Shown here one piece after another: positions 1 to 7,603 of a stretch of 64,000 bases of DNA (position 1 is its first letter; every line of letters begins with the position of its first letter). The translations under genes were made by a program, and so were the position numbers. Below the pieces are notes generated by a model. That model was given only the letters and a program-made list of their open reading frames with translations. It ran no database searches and had not been told where the DNA came from. Origin of the DNA: Burkholderia aenigmatica (GTDB taxonomy: Bacteria; Pseudomonadota; Gammaproteobacteria; Burkholderiales; Burkholderiaceae); NCBI RefSeq assembly GCF_902499175.1, contig NZ_CABVQC010000051.1:1-64000 (forward strand), in the 5' to 3' direction.

Positions 1-1
1 C

Positions 2-427
2 TGGCTCGGCGGCGCACGCCAGCCGTTCGCGGCGCCGCAGCCGGCCATGCACGCGGCCGCGTTCGACGCACGGGCCGACCTGCCGGTGGCCGTGGCCGAA
101 CCGGTTGTGCCGGTTGCCGAAAGCGCCGCGCCGACGCTGGAAGAGGCGCAGGCGCTGGCGAATGCCGGCGCGTTCGACGAGGCCGAGCGCGTGCTCGCGC
201 AGTTCTCGGCGCGCGTCGGGCCGCATGCCGATGCGTTCTACCTGAACGGGCTGATCGCGGATGCGCGCGGACGCGCCGCGGAAGCCGGCGACTTCTACCG
301 GAAGGCGCTGTACCTGCGGCCCACGCACCACGAAGCGCTGACCCATCTTGCGACGCTGCTCGACGTCGGCGGCGATCGCGCGGGCGCGCAATGGCTGCTC
401 GAGCGTGCACGGCGCTCGGCCGGCTGA
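2..427 (+). CDS. wspC: WspC, CheR-type methyltransferase, C-terminal TPR part (5' truncated)
   Basis: Only the C-terminal part lies in the window; the frame is open from the left edge and stops at 425-427. About 95 residues form TPR-like helices (LEEAQALANAGAFDEAERVL, then FYLNGLIADARGRAAEAGDFYRKALYLRPTHHEALTHLA in the next units), as in the tail of WspC-type CheR proteins, which methylate the WspA receptor using S-adenosylmethionine. The methyltransferase domain would lie upstream. The identification rests mainly on the order TPR tail, CheW-like, CheA/REC hybrid and CheB that follows, which is the wspC-D-E-F order. The gap to the next start is 45 nt, so one transcript is likely. Confidence 0.8.
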   Translation, partial: WLGGARQPFAAPQPAMHAAAFDARADLPVAVAEPVVPVAESAAPTLEEAQALANAGAFDEAERVLAQFSARVGPHADAFYLNGLIADARGRAAEAGDFYRKALYLRPTHHEALTHLATLLDVGGDRAGAQWLLERARRSAG

Positions 428-472
428 CAACACCAAGGTTGGGGACCGATATCGCGATGACCAGAGGAATTC

Positions 473-1180
473 ATGAACCGCGCCGCCGCTGCCATTGACG
501 AGACGACGATCGACGTCGACGATTGCTGGAACCGGATCGGCACGCGCGGCGACCGCTCGTGCGAGCGGCTGAACGACTGCCTGCGCTGCCTGAACTGCCC
601 GGTGTACGCATATCACGCGGCGAAGCTGCTCGAGCGTCCGCTCGACGGGTCCGAGATGGCCGACGCCACGCGCCGGATGAGCGCGTCCGGCGCGCCGCAC
701 GTGCGCGATGCCGACACCGATACGCACCATGCGGCGCTGGCGTTCCGGGTGGCCGACGAATGGCTCGCGCTGCCGATCGGCGTGCTGCGCGAGATTGCCG
801 GCACGCGCCCGATTCATTCGCTGCCGCATCGCCGCAATTCGGCCGTGCGCGGCGTGGTCAACATCCGCGGCACGCTGCGCATCGCGATCTCGATCGGCGC
901 ACTGCTCGGCCTCGATGCCGGCAAGGGCGGCAACGGCGGCGGCGATGGCCGCTTCACGCGGCTGCTGGTGGCGGCGCACCAGGGCGAGCCGGTCGTGTTT
1001 CCGGTCGACGAAGTCGAGGGCGTGCTGCGTTTCGGCGCATCCGACTGGGTGCCGGTGCCGGCGACGGTCGGGCGCGCGAGCGCCGGCCTGTCGCGCGGTG
1101 TGCTGTCGTGGCGCGGCAAGTCGGTGGGCCTGCTCGACGACGACCGCCTGTTCGACGCCGTGACACGGAGCATGCGATGA
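473..1180 (+). CDS. wspD: WspD, CheW-like coupling protein
   Basis: A 235-residue CheW-family adaptor that should link a Wsp receptor array to the kinase WspE in the cytoplasm. The first ~75 residues carry a cysteine-rich stretch (CLRCLNCPVYAY) typical of WspD-type CheW proteins. The CheW fold follows from about residue 80 (FRVADEWLALPIGVLREI, then RGVVNIRGTLRIAISI, a usual CheW core signature) to the end. An AGGA ribosome site lies just before the ATG. Its stop overlaps the ATG of the next gene (ATGA), showing translational coupling with the kinase. Confidence 0.87.
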   Translation: MNRAAAAIDETTIDVDDCWNRIGTRGDRSCERLNDCLRCLNCPVYAYHAAKLLERPLDGSEMADATRRMSASGAPHVRDADTDTHHAALAFRVADEWLALPIGVLREIAGTRPIHSLPHRRNSAVRGVVNIRGTLRIAISIGALLGLDAGKGGNGGGDGRFTRLLVAAHQGEPVVFPVDEVEGVLRFGASDWVPVPATVGRASAGLSRGVLSWRGKSVGLLDDDRLFDAVTRSMR

Positions 1181-3489
1181 GCGGCGATGACGACCTGAGC
1201 CACCTGTCGCTGCTCGAGCTGTATCGCGAGGAGACGCGCACGCAGACCCAGGCGCTGTCCGAGCGGCTGCTCGCGCTCGAAGCGGGCGAGCCCGATTCCG
1301 TCGCGCTCGAGGCATGCATGCGTGCCGCGCATTCGCTGAAGGGCGCCGCGCGCATCGTCGGCGTGCCGCTCGGCGTCGAGATTGCGGGGCGGATGGAAGA
1401 GTGCTTCGTCGCCGCGCAGTCCGGCACGATCGCACTGACGGCCACGCACGTCGACGTATTGCTGGCCGGTGTCGATTTGCTGGTGCGCGTCGGCGATCCG
1501 CAGGGGCCGCCCGTGTCGCAGACGGAGATCGACGTGTTCGCGGCAGCGCTGACGGGTGCCGACGGCGCGCAGACGATGCAGGCGCCGGCCGCCGTCCCGC
1601 CGCCGATGCCGCCGTCGATCGTGCCGCCGTATCGCGAGCACGACGGTGCCGCGAACGAGCCCGTCGGGGCCGGCGCCACCGTGCCGCCGCTCGCCGTGTC
1701 GGGCACGGTGCCCGATCCGGCCCAGGCCGGCCGCGTGGCCGGCGCCGGCGCGATGCGCCGCGTGCGGGCGGATACGCTGAACCGGCTGCTGAGTTTGTCC
1801 GGCGAATCGCTGGTCGAATCGCGCTGGCTCAAGCCGTTCGCCGAATCGATGCTGCGCGTGAAGCGCGCGCAGCGCGACGCGGCCCGCTCGCTCGATTTGA
1901 TGTACGAACAATTCGCCGACGATCTCGACGCGGGCATGCTCGCGTCGATGAACGAAGTGCGGCACATGCTGAACGACCTTCAGCGTTCGCTCGCCGAGCG
2001 CATGGACGAATTCGACCGTTTCGAGCGGCGCAGCACGCATATCGCCGAGCAGCTTTACGACGAGGCGCTGCAGTGCCGGATGCGGCCGTTCGGCGATGCG
2101 ACGCGCGCGTACCCGCGCATCGTCCGTGATCTCGCGCGCTCGCTCGGCAAGCAGGTGCGCTTCTCGATCGTCGGCGAGGGCACGCAGGTCGACCGCGACA
2201 TCCTCGACCTGCTCGACGCGCCGCTCGGCCACCTGCTGCGCAACGCCATCGATCACGGCGTCGATTCGCCGGAAGCACGGCGCGCGCGCGGCAAGCCGGC
2301 CGAGGCGAGCGTGACGCTGGAGGCGCGCCACAGCGCCGGCTCTCTGCTGGTCAGCGTGATCGATGACGGCCCGGGCGTCGACATGGACGCGCTGCGCGCG
2401 GCCGTCGTGCGTCAGCACCTGACCGACGACGAGACGGCCGCACGGCTGTCCGATCCCGAGCTGCTCGAATTCCTGTTGCTGCCGGGCTTCTCGATGCGCG
2501 ATGCGGTGACCGACGTGTCGGGCCGCGGCGTCGGCCTCGACGCGGTGCAGGAGATGGTGCGCGGCGTGCGCGGTGCGGTGCGGATCTTCAACGAGCCGGG
2601 CGCGGGGATGCGCTTCGTGCTGCAGTTGCCGCTCACGCTGTCGGTGATCCGCAGCCTGCTCGTCGAGGTCGGCGGCGAACCGTATGCGTTCCCGCTCGCG
2701 CACGTGCGCCGCACGCTCGAACTTCCGCACGACAATATCGACGTGCTCGAAGGGCAGCCGCATTTCCCGTTCGACGGCCGGCGCGCGGGCCTCGTCGCCG
2801 CGCACCAGCTGCTCGACGCGGGCGAACCCGATGCGGCGCGCACGAGCACGGCGGTGGTGGTCGTCGGCGGCGAGCCCGAGCTGTACGGCGTCGCGGTCGA
2901 CCGCTTCCTCGGCGAACGGATGCTCGTCGTGCAGCCGCTCGACAGCCGTTTGCACAAGATCCAGAACATCGCGGCCGGCGCGCTGCTCGAGAACGGCGAC
3001 CCGGTGTTGATCGTCGACGTCGAAGACATGATCCGCTCGGTCGACAAGCTCGTGCGCGGCGGGCAACTCGCGCGGCTCACGCGCGACCCGCAACTTGCGC
3101 TGGCCGACCGGCGCCGCCGCGTGCTCGTCGTCGACGATTCGCTGACGGTGCGCGAGCTCGAACGCAAGTTGCTGGAAAAGCGCGGCTACGACGTGACGGT
3201 CGCGGTCGACGGGATGGAGGGCTGGAACGCGGTGCGCAGCGATGCGTTCGATCTGGTCGTCACGGATGTCGACATGCCGCGCATGGATGGCATCGAGCTC
3301 GTCACGCTGATCAAGAACGATCCAATGCTCAAGCGCGTGCCGGTGATGATCGTGTCGTACAAGGATCGCGACGAGGATCGCCGGCGCGGGCTCGATGCGG
3401 GCGCCGATTACTACCTCGCGAAGAGCAGCTTCCACGACGAGGCGTTGCTCGATGCCGTGCACGACCTGATCGGAGATGCGCGCGGATGA
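1177..3489 (+). CDS. wspE: WspE, CheA-type hybrid histidine kinase with receiver domain
   Basis: A 770-residue hybrid kinase of the Wsp surface-sensing system. An HPt domain lies at the N terminus with phospho-accepting His52 (AAHSLKGAAR). A low-complexity Pro/Ala linker follows, then a dimerisation region and the HATPase domain with an N box (LRNAIDHGVD), G1 (DDGPGVD) and G2 (GRGVGLDAV). A CheW-like regulatory domain and a C-terminal receiver (VLVVDDS, VVTDVDMPRMDG) complete it. The frame is open further upstream, but the ATG at 1177 overlaps the wspD stop by 4 nt and starts the HPt domain correctly. In Pseudomonas the target of WspE is the diguanylate cyclase WspR; no such gene is visible here. 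Confidence 0.93.
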   Translation: MSGDDDLSHLSLLELYREETRTQTQALSERLLALEAGEPDSVALEACMRAAHSLKGAARIVGVPLGVEIAGRMEECFVAAQSGTIALTATHVDVLLAGVDLLVRVGDPQGPPVSQTEIDVFAAALTGADGAQTMQAPAAVPPPMPPSIVPPYREHDGAANEPVGAGATVPPLAVSGTVPDPAQAGRVAGAGAMRRVRADTLNRLLSLSGESLVESRWLKPFAESMLRVKRAQRDAARSLDLMYEQFADDLDAGMLASMNEVRHMLNDLQRSLAERMDEFDRFERRSTHIAEQLYDEALQCRMRPFGDATRAYPRIVRDLARSLGKQVRFSIVGEGTQVDRDILDLLDAPLGHLLRNAIDHGVDSPEARRARGKPAEASVTLEARHSAGSLLVSVIDDGPGVDMDALRAAVVRQHLTDDETAARLSDPELLEFLLLPGFSMRDAVTDVSGRGVGLDAVQEMVRGVRGAVRIFNEPGAGMRFVLQLPLTLSVIRSLLVEVGGEPYAFPLAHVRRTLELPHDNIDVLEGQPHFPFDGRRAGLVAAHQLLDAGEPDAARTSTAVVVVGGEPELYGVAVDRFLGERMLVVQPLDSRLHKIQNIAAGALLENGDPVLIVDVEDMIRSVDKLVRGGQLARLTRDPQLALADRRRRVLVVDDSLTVRELERKLLEKRGYDVTVAVDGMEGWNAVRSDAFDLVVTDVDMPRMDGIELVTLIKNDPMLKRVPVMIVSYKDRDEDRRRGLDAGADYYLAKSSFHDEALLDAVHDLIGDARG

Positions 3490-4505
3490 ACATCGGCATC
3501 GTCAACGACCTGCCGCTGGCCGTGGAGGCGTTGCGCCGCGTGATCGCGCTGCGCACGGACCACCGCGTGCTGTGGGTCGCGACCGACGGCGACGAGGCGG
3601 TGGATTTCTGCGTCGCGCATCCGCCCGATGTCGTGCTGATGGATCTCGTGATGCCGAAGGTCGACGGCGTCGCCGCGACGCGCCGGATCATGGCGCGCGC
3701 GCCGTGCGCGATCCTGATCGTGACGGCGAGCGTCAGCGCGAACACGTCGTCGGTCTACGAGGCGATGGGCGCCGGGGCGCTCGACGCGGTCGACACGCCG
3801 ACGCTCGCGCTCGGGCTGTCGGCCGACGCGTCGCCGCAGGCGCTGCTCGCGAAGATCGACCAGATCGGCCGGCTGCTCGAAAGCCGCACCGCGGTGCTCG
3901 TGCCGCCGGGGCCGACGCCCGAGCGCGGCCAGCCGACGCTCGTCGCGATCGGCGCGTCGGCGGGCGGGCCAACCGCGCTGACCGCGCTGTTGCGGGCGCT
4001 GCCGGCCGACTTTCCGGCGGCGATCGTGATCGTCCAGCACGTCGACCAGGCGTTCGCGCTCGGGATGGCCGAGTGGCTCGACGGCTATACGCGGCTGCCG
4101 GTGCGCGTCGCCCGGCAGGGCAGCGTGCCGCAGGCCGGCGAGGTGCTGCTCGCGGCGACCAACGATCACCTGTATCTGTCGCCGCGCGGCGTGCTCGGCT
4201 ATACGCGGCATCCGGCCGAGACACCGTACCGGCCATCGATCGACGTGTTCTTCAACAGCGTCGCCGACGGCTGGCAGGGCGAGGCGTTCGGCGTGCTGCT
4301 GACGGGCATGGGGCGCGACGGTGCGCTCGGCCTGAAGGCGATGCGCGCGAAGGGCTGCCACACGATCGCGCAGGACGAGGCGACCAGCGCCGTCTACGGG
4401 ATGCCGAAGGCGGCCGCGGCGATCGGTGCGGCGTCGGCGATCCTGCCGCTCGAGCGGATCGCGCCCCAGCTGATTTCGCGGATCACGCGCCCGCTGCGCG
4501 ACTGA
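3486..4505 (+). CDS. wspF: WspF, CheB-type protein-glutamate methylesterase
   Basis: A 339-residue receiver/methylesterase protein. The receiver domain has the phosphorylation site Asp53 (VVLMDLVMP). The CheB esterase domain has the catalytic Ser158 in GASAGGP, a His in VQHVD and an Asp in GMGRDGA. It removes methyl groups from the WspA receptor and so resets the pathway; loss of wspF is known in Pseudomonas and Burkholderia to give high cyclic di-GMP and wrinkly colonies. The ATG overlaps the wspE stop (ATGA). No GGDEF gene follows. The next gene has its own riboswitch and an unrelated job, so the Wsp operon appears to end here. Confidence 0.93.
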   Translation: MNIGIVNDLPLAVEALRRVIALRTDHRVLWVATDGDEAVDFCVAHPPDVVLMDLVMPKVDGVAATRRIMARAPCAILIVTASVSANTSSVYEAMGAGALDAVDTPTLALGLSADASPQALLAKIDQIGRLLESRTAVLVPPGPTPERGQPTLVAIGASAGGPTALTALLRALPADFPAAIVIVQHVDQAFALGMAEWLDGYTRLPVRVARQGSVPQAGEVLLAATNDHLYLSPRGVLGYTRHPAETPYRPSIDVFFNSVADGWQGEAFGVLLTGMGRDGALGLKAMRAKGCHTIAQDEATSAVYGMPKAAAAIGAASAILPLERIAPQLISRITRPLRD

Positions 4506-4601
4506 CGGCGCTCGCGGGGCGCACGACGCTGTCCTGCCCGGTTTCGATGCGTCGGTGGCCGCATTGCGGGCGTCGCGCGGCGTCGCGTACAATGGCGGCC
4601 A

Positions 4602-4695
4602 GCGGAGATGGCATGCCTCCCAGTGGTCGGACGCGGCGCGTTGCGCACGGTGCGGCCCTCAACCGCCGGTTCGCCCGGCTGATGATGCCTGCGTG
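4602..4695 (+). promoter_or_regulatory. Fluoride riboswitch (crcB motif)
   Basis: The segment has the parts of the fluoride aptamer. It opens with GCGGAGATGGCATGCCTCC (stem GGAG/CTCC with the conserved GATG). An inserted GC-rich arm follows, then a hairpin gccgg-ttcgc-ccggc at 4665-4679 and the conserved CTGATGATGCCTGCG. The loop GGCAT can pair with the later ATGCC, forming the pseudoknot of this class. It lies 85-175 nt upstream of a CLC-F type exporter, its usual target. In this class fluoride binding turns expression on. The identification rests on consensus and pairing by eye, without a covariance search. Confidence 0.88.
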
Positions 4696-4777
4696 TTCCT
4701 GGGTCGTCAGGAGGTCGCAGGCCGTCCATGCGGGTTTCTACCGCCCAGGTTTTGATGTTCCGTCGAATCTGGAAATC

Positions 4778-6019
4778 ATGTTTTTCACGACTTCTGCCGA
4801 TCTTCTCGCGACCGTGCGCTATGTGTGCCGCTGGCTCGCGCTCTCGGCCCTGCTTGGCACGCTGGCCGGCACGGCTTCCGCGTTGTTCCTGATCGCGCTC
4901 GACTGGGCGACCGGCACGCGCGTCGCGCACCCGTGGCTGCTGTGGGGGCTGCCGGCCGCCGGTTTCGCGACCGGCTGGATCTACCATCGCTTCGGCCAGT
5001 CCGTCGCGCGCGGCAACAACCTGCTGATCGACGAGATTCACGACCCGAAGGCGCTCGTGCCGAAGCGGATGGCGCCGCTCGTGCTCGTCGCGACCGTCGT
5101 CACGCACCTGTTCGGCGGCTCGGCCGGCCGCGAGGGCACGGCCGTGCAGATGGGCGGCGCGCTCGCCGATCGCATCACGCAGGTGTTCCGCCTCGATCGC
5201 GAGCATCGCCGCGTGCTGCTGATGGGCGGCATCGCGGCCGGGTTCGCGTCGGTGTTCGGCACGCCGCTCGCGGGCGCCGTGTTCGGGCTCGAGGTGCTCG
5301 CGATCGGGCGCGTGCGGTACGACGCGCTGCTGACCTGCGTCGCCTCCGCGATCGTCGCGGACGTCGTCTGCCGCGCGTGGGGCGTGCATCACACGGCCTA
5401 TGCGATTCCGTTCGTGCCGGCCGTGTCGGCGACGGGGCTCGCCGTGACGGTCGTCGCGGGCATTGCGTTCGGCGTGGCCGGGCGGCTGTTCGCGTTTGCG
5501 ACGCATGCGCTGACCGCGTGGTTCCGGCGCGTCGTCCGCTATGCGCCGCTGCAGCCGGTGCTCGGCGGCCTGCTGGTCGCCGTGGCCGCCACCGTGCTGA
5601 ACGTGCCGCAGTATCTCGGCCTCGGTATCCCGACAATCGAGGCCGCGTTTCACGGCCCGCTGCCGCTCTACGATTTCGCGGGCAAGTTCGCGTTCACCGT
5701 CGTCACGCTCGCGTCGGGGTTCAAGGGCGGCGAAGTGACGCCGCTGTTCTACATCGGCGCGACGCTTGGCAACGCGCTCGGCCAGGTGCTGGCGCTGCCG
5801 GTGCCGGTGCTCGCGGGGCTCGGCTTCGTCGCGGTATTCGCCGGCGCGGCGAATACGCCGATCGCGTCGACGATCATGGCGATCGAACTGTTTGGCGCGG
5901 ATATCGGCGTGTATGCGATCGTCGCGTGCGTCGTCGCGTATCTGTTCTCGGGGCACGCGGGGATTTATCGCGCGCAGCGTGTGGCGGTGGGGAAGGGCGC
6001 GCAGGCGGAGGCGGAATGA
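4778..6019 (+). CDS. CLC-F type fluoride/proton antiporter
   Basis: A 413-residue CLC-family membrane protein without C-terminal CBS domains. It carries the gating-glutamate motif GREGT (in FGGSAGREGTAVQMGG) and the segment RGNNLLIDEIHDP in place of the GSGIP of ordinary chloride CLCs, which fits the fluoride-exporting CLC-F branch. Many hydrophobic segments span the whole length. The ATG at 4778 was chosen because upstream in-frame sequence overlaps wspF and the riboswitch. The fluoride riboswitch in the 5' leader supports fluoride export as the role and predicts induction by fluoride. A strict chloride channel would be the alternative but fits the context less well. Confidence 0.88.
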   Translation: MFFTTSADLLATVRYVCRWLALSALLGTLAGTASALFLIALDWATGTRVAHPWLLWGLPAAGFATGWIYHRFGQSVARGNNLLIDEIHDPKALVPKRMAPLVLVATVVTHLFGGSAGREGTAVQMGGALADRITQVFRLDREHRRVLLMGGIAAGFASVFGTPLAGAVFGLEVLAIGRVRYDALLTCVASAIVADVVCRAWGVHHTAYAIPFVPAVSATGLAVTVVAGIAFGVAGRLFAFATHALTAWFRRVVRYAPLQPVLGGLLVAVAATVLNVPQYLGLGIPTIEAAFHGPLPLYDFAGKFAFTVVTLASGFKGGEVTPLFYIGATLGNALGQVLALPVPVLAGLGFVAVFAGAANTPIASTIMAIELFGADIGVYAIVACVVAYLFSGHAGIYRAQRVAVGKGAQAEAE

Positions 6020-6089
6020 CGCGGGAGCGGAAGGCTGAATCGTCGCGGTGCGTGCGGGAGCGCGATGCATGCGATGCCGGAGGGGAAAC

Positions 6090-6677
6090 GTGTCGTTGTG
6101 GATACATCTGATCGGGCCGGGCGGCGCCGGCAAGACCACGGTCGGGGAGATCGTCGCGGCGCGCCTGAACTGGCGGTTCGTCGATGTGGATCGGTGCTTC
6201 CTGGCCGCGCACGGGAACATCGCCGATTTCATCCGGGAGCGCGGCTATGCCGAGTATGCGTCGCACAACGTCCGGCTGTACGAGCAACTCAGGCGTGACA
6301 CGTCGGCGCCCACGATCTGCGCGGTGTCGTCCGGTTTCATGCTGTATCCGGCCGATGTCACGCCGGCCTATCCGGCACTTCGCCGTGACATCGAGGCGGG
6401 CGGATTCACCGCGCTCCTGCTGCCGTCGTTCGACCTCGAACGCTGCGCGAACCTGATCGTGGGCCGGCAGGTGTCCCGGCCGTATCTGCATGCGAACGAA
6501 GCCGACGAGATGCGCAAGATCCGCGCTCGATTCCCCGTGTTCATGCGCCTGAACTGCAAGCGGTTTGCGAGCGACGGCCCACCCGAAAATGTGGCGGCCG
6601 ACATCGAACGCTTTATCGTGGCGTCGATGGCTTCGCGCGAACACGGTTCGCATCCGGTCGCGGGCGGTACGCGGTGA
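6090..6677 (+). CDS. P-loop kinase-like protein (shikimate kinase-like fold)
   Basis: A 195-residue protein with an N-terminal Walker A (GPGGAGKTT) right after the first strand (WIHLI). The segment FVDVDRCF at about residues 30-37 resembles the shikimate kinase/adenylate kinase type substrate strand. The rest is helical and matches no specific enzyme I can name. A GTG start at 6090 is preferred because GAGGGGAA lies about 4-9 nt upstream; an ATG 14 codons earlier has no good ribosome site. It is unlikely to be the housekeeping AroK, which normally sits beside aroB. The stop codon lies inside a perfect 16-bp inverted repeat shared with the convergent neighbour. Confidence 0.7.
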   Translation: MSLWIHLIGPGGAGKTTVGEIVAARLNWRFVDVDRCFLAAHGNIADFIRERGYAEYASHNVRLYEQLRRDTSAPTICAVSSGFMLYPADVTPAYPALRRDIEAGGFTALLLPSFDLERCANLIVGRQVSRPYLHANEADEMRKIRARFPVFMRLNCKRFASDGPPENVAADIERFIVASMASREHGSHPVAGGTR

Positions 6678-6699
6678 TCCAGCGGATCACCGCGTACCG
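6665..6699. terminator. Strong hairpin between convergent genes
   Basis: Perfect 16-bp arms (CGGTACGCGGTGATCC at 6665-6680 and its reverse complement at 6684-6699) enclose a 3-nt loop AGC. The left arm includes the stop codon of the kinase-like gene, and the right arm ends 8 nt before the end of the riboflavin synthase gene on the other strand. There is no T-tract on either side. It probably ends or protects transcripts from both sides, but true intrinsic termination is uncertain. Confidence 0.6.
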
Positions 6700-6706
6700 G
6701 CACCCG

Positions 6707-7420
6707 TTACGGCTTCGGCAGGCGCGCGACATGGCGCGCCAGCACTTCCTCGATATCGATGCCTTTTTCCGCCAGCAATGCGGTCACGACGCCGTTCAGT
6801 TCGCCGAGCGTTTCCTTGACCGATTCCCGGATCGTATCGACGACCACCTGCGTGCTGCGCTCGATCTCGATGTTGACCGTGTCGTTGACGCCCTTCCCAT
6901 CGAAGGTCGTCGCGCGTCGCGTTTCGGGAATCAGCCAGACATCGAACCAGCCTTCGTCGCGGTTGACGTCGGACACCGTCAGGCTGCAGCCGTTGATCGC
7001 GATATAACCCTTCGCGAACACATACCGCTTGAAGGCGTCCGGCACGCCGATGCGCACCATCCGGTTATGTTCGGATACGGCGATGTGCCGGATGGTCCCG
7101 GTGAAGTCGACATGGCCGGACAGCGGATGCCCGCCGATCTCCGCGCCGTCCTTCGCGGCCCGCTCCACGTTGACGGGGGCGCCCGTCACGAGATCAGCCA
7201 GCGTGGTGATCCGCAGGCTCGGCAGCATCACGTCGAAGTCGATCAGCTCCGGCGAATGGATGGTCGTCACCGTCAGGCAGACGCCGTCGACCGAGACGCT
7301 GGCGCCGATCTCGATGTCGTCGGTAAACCGCTCCGGGAATTCGATGCTGAAGGTTCTCAGTTCCCCGTGATCGGCGATCGTCTTGATGGTGGCAACGCCC
7401 TGGACAATTCCTGTAAACAT
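6707..7420 (-). CDS. Riboflavin synthase-like protein (two lumazine-binding domains)
   Basis: A 237-residue protein starting MFTGIVQG, the standard riboflavin synthase start. It has two lumazine-binding domains: residues ~1-97 with SVDGVCLTV, and ~98-195 with GGHPLSGHVD and AINGCSLTVSDV. The known reaction is dismutation of two 6,7-dimethyl-8-ribityllumazine molecules into riboflavin and a pyrimidine. Its C-terminal tail of about 40 residues (RESVKETLGELNGVV) is somewhat longer than usual. It stands alone, away from ribBA/ribH, so it may be a second copy, or a lumazine/flavin-binding relative. No FMN riboswitch is visible in the 180 nt upstream. The ATG at 7420 matches the family start; the frame upstream of it looks non-coding. 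Confidence 0.85.
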   Translation of the reverse strand: MFTGIVQGVATIKTIADHGELRTFSIEFPERFTDDIEIGASVSVDGVCLTVTTIHSPELIDFDVMLPSLRITTLADLVTGAPVNVERAAKDGAEIGGHPLSGHVDFTGTIRHIAVSEHNRMVRIGVPDAFKRYVFAKGYIAINGCSLTVSDVNRDEGWFDVWLIPETRRATTFDGKGVNDTVNIEIERSTQVVVDTIRESVKETLGELNGVVTALLAEKGIDIEEVLARHVARLPKP

Positions 7421-7525
7421 GGTCGATCCCTTGTCGCGAATTTGCTGGCCGACATGATAAGGGATCCGGGAAAGGGACACCTCGCGGCGCGCGGTTGCGG
7501 GGCGGCAGGCGTGAGGCGCTGACGT

Positions 7526-7552
7526 AAAAAAGGCCGTGCGCCTGGCACGGCC
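7526..7552 (-). terminator. Intrinsic terminator of the ABC exporter gene
   Basis: Read on the minus strand, the 8-bp stem ggccgtgc/gcacggcc with a 5-nt loop is followed by six Ts (the A-run at 7526-7531). It lies about 50 nt past the stop codon of the ABC transporter gene. Confidence 0.85.
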
Positions 7553-7603
7553 TCGATCCGGATCCATTATTCATTTGCAGACGCGCGCCGCGACGCGCTT
7601 GCG

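Noticed and set aside
814-3462. Very long open frame on the minus strand opposite wspD/wspE
   Set aside because: It is the antisense of a clear kinase gene; its product is Arg/His/Ala-rich without domains, as expected from high-GC codon bias.
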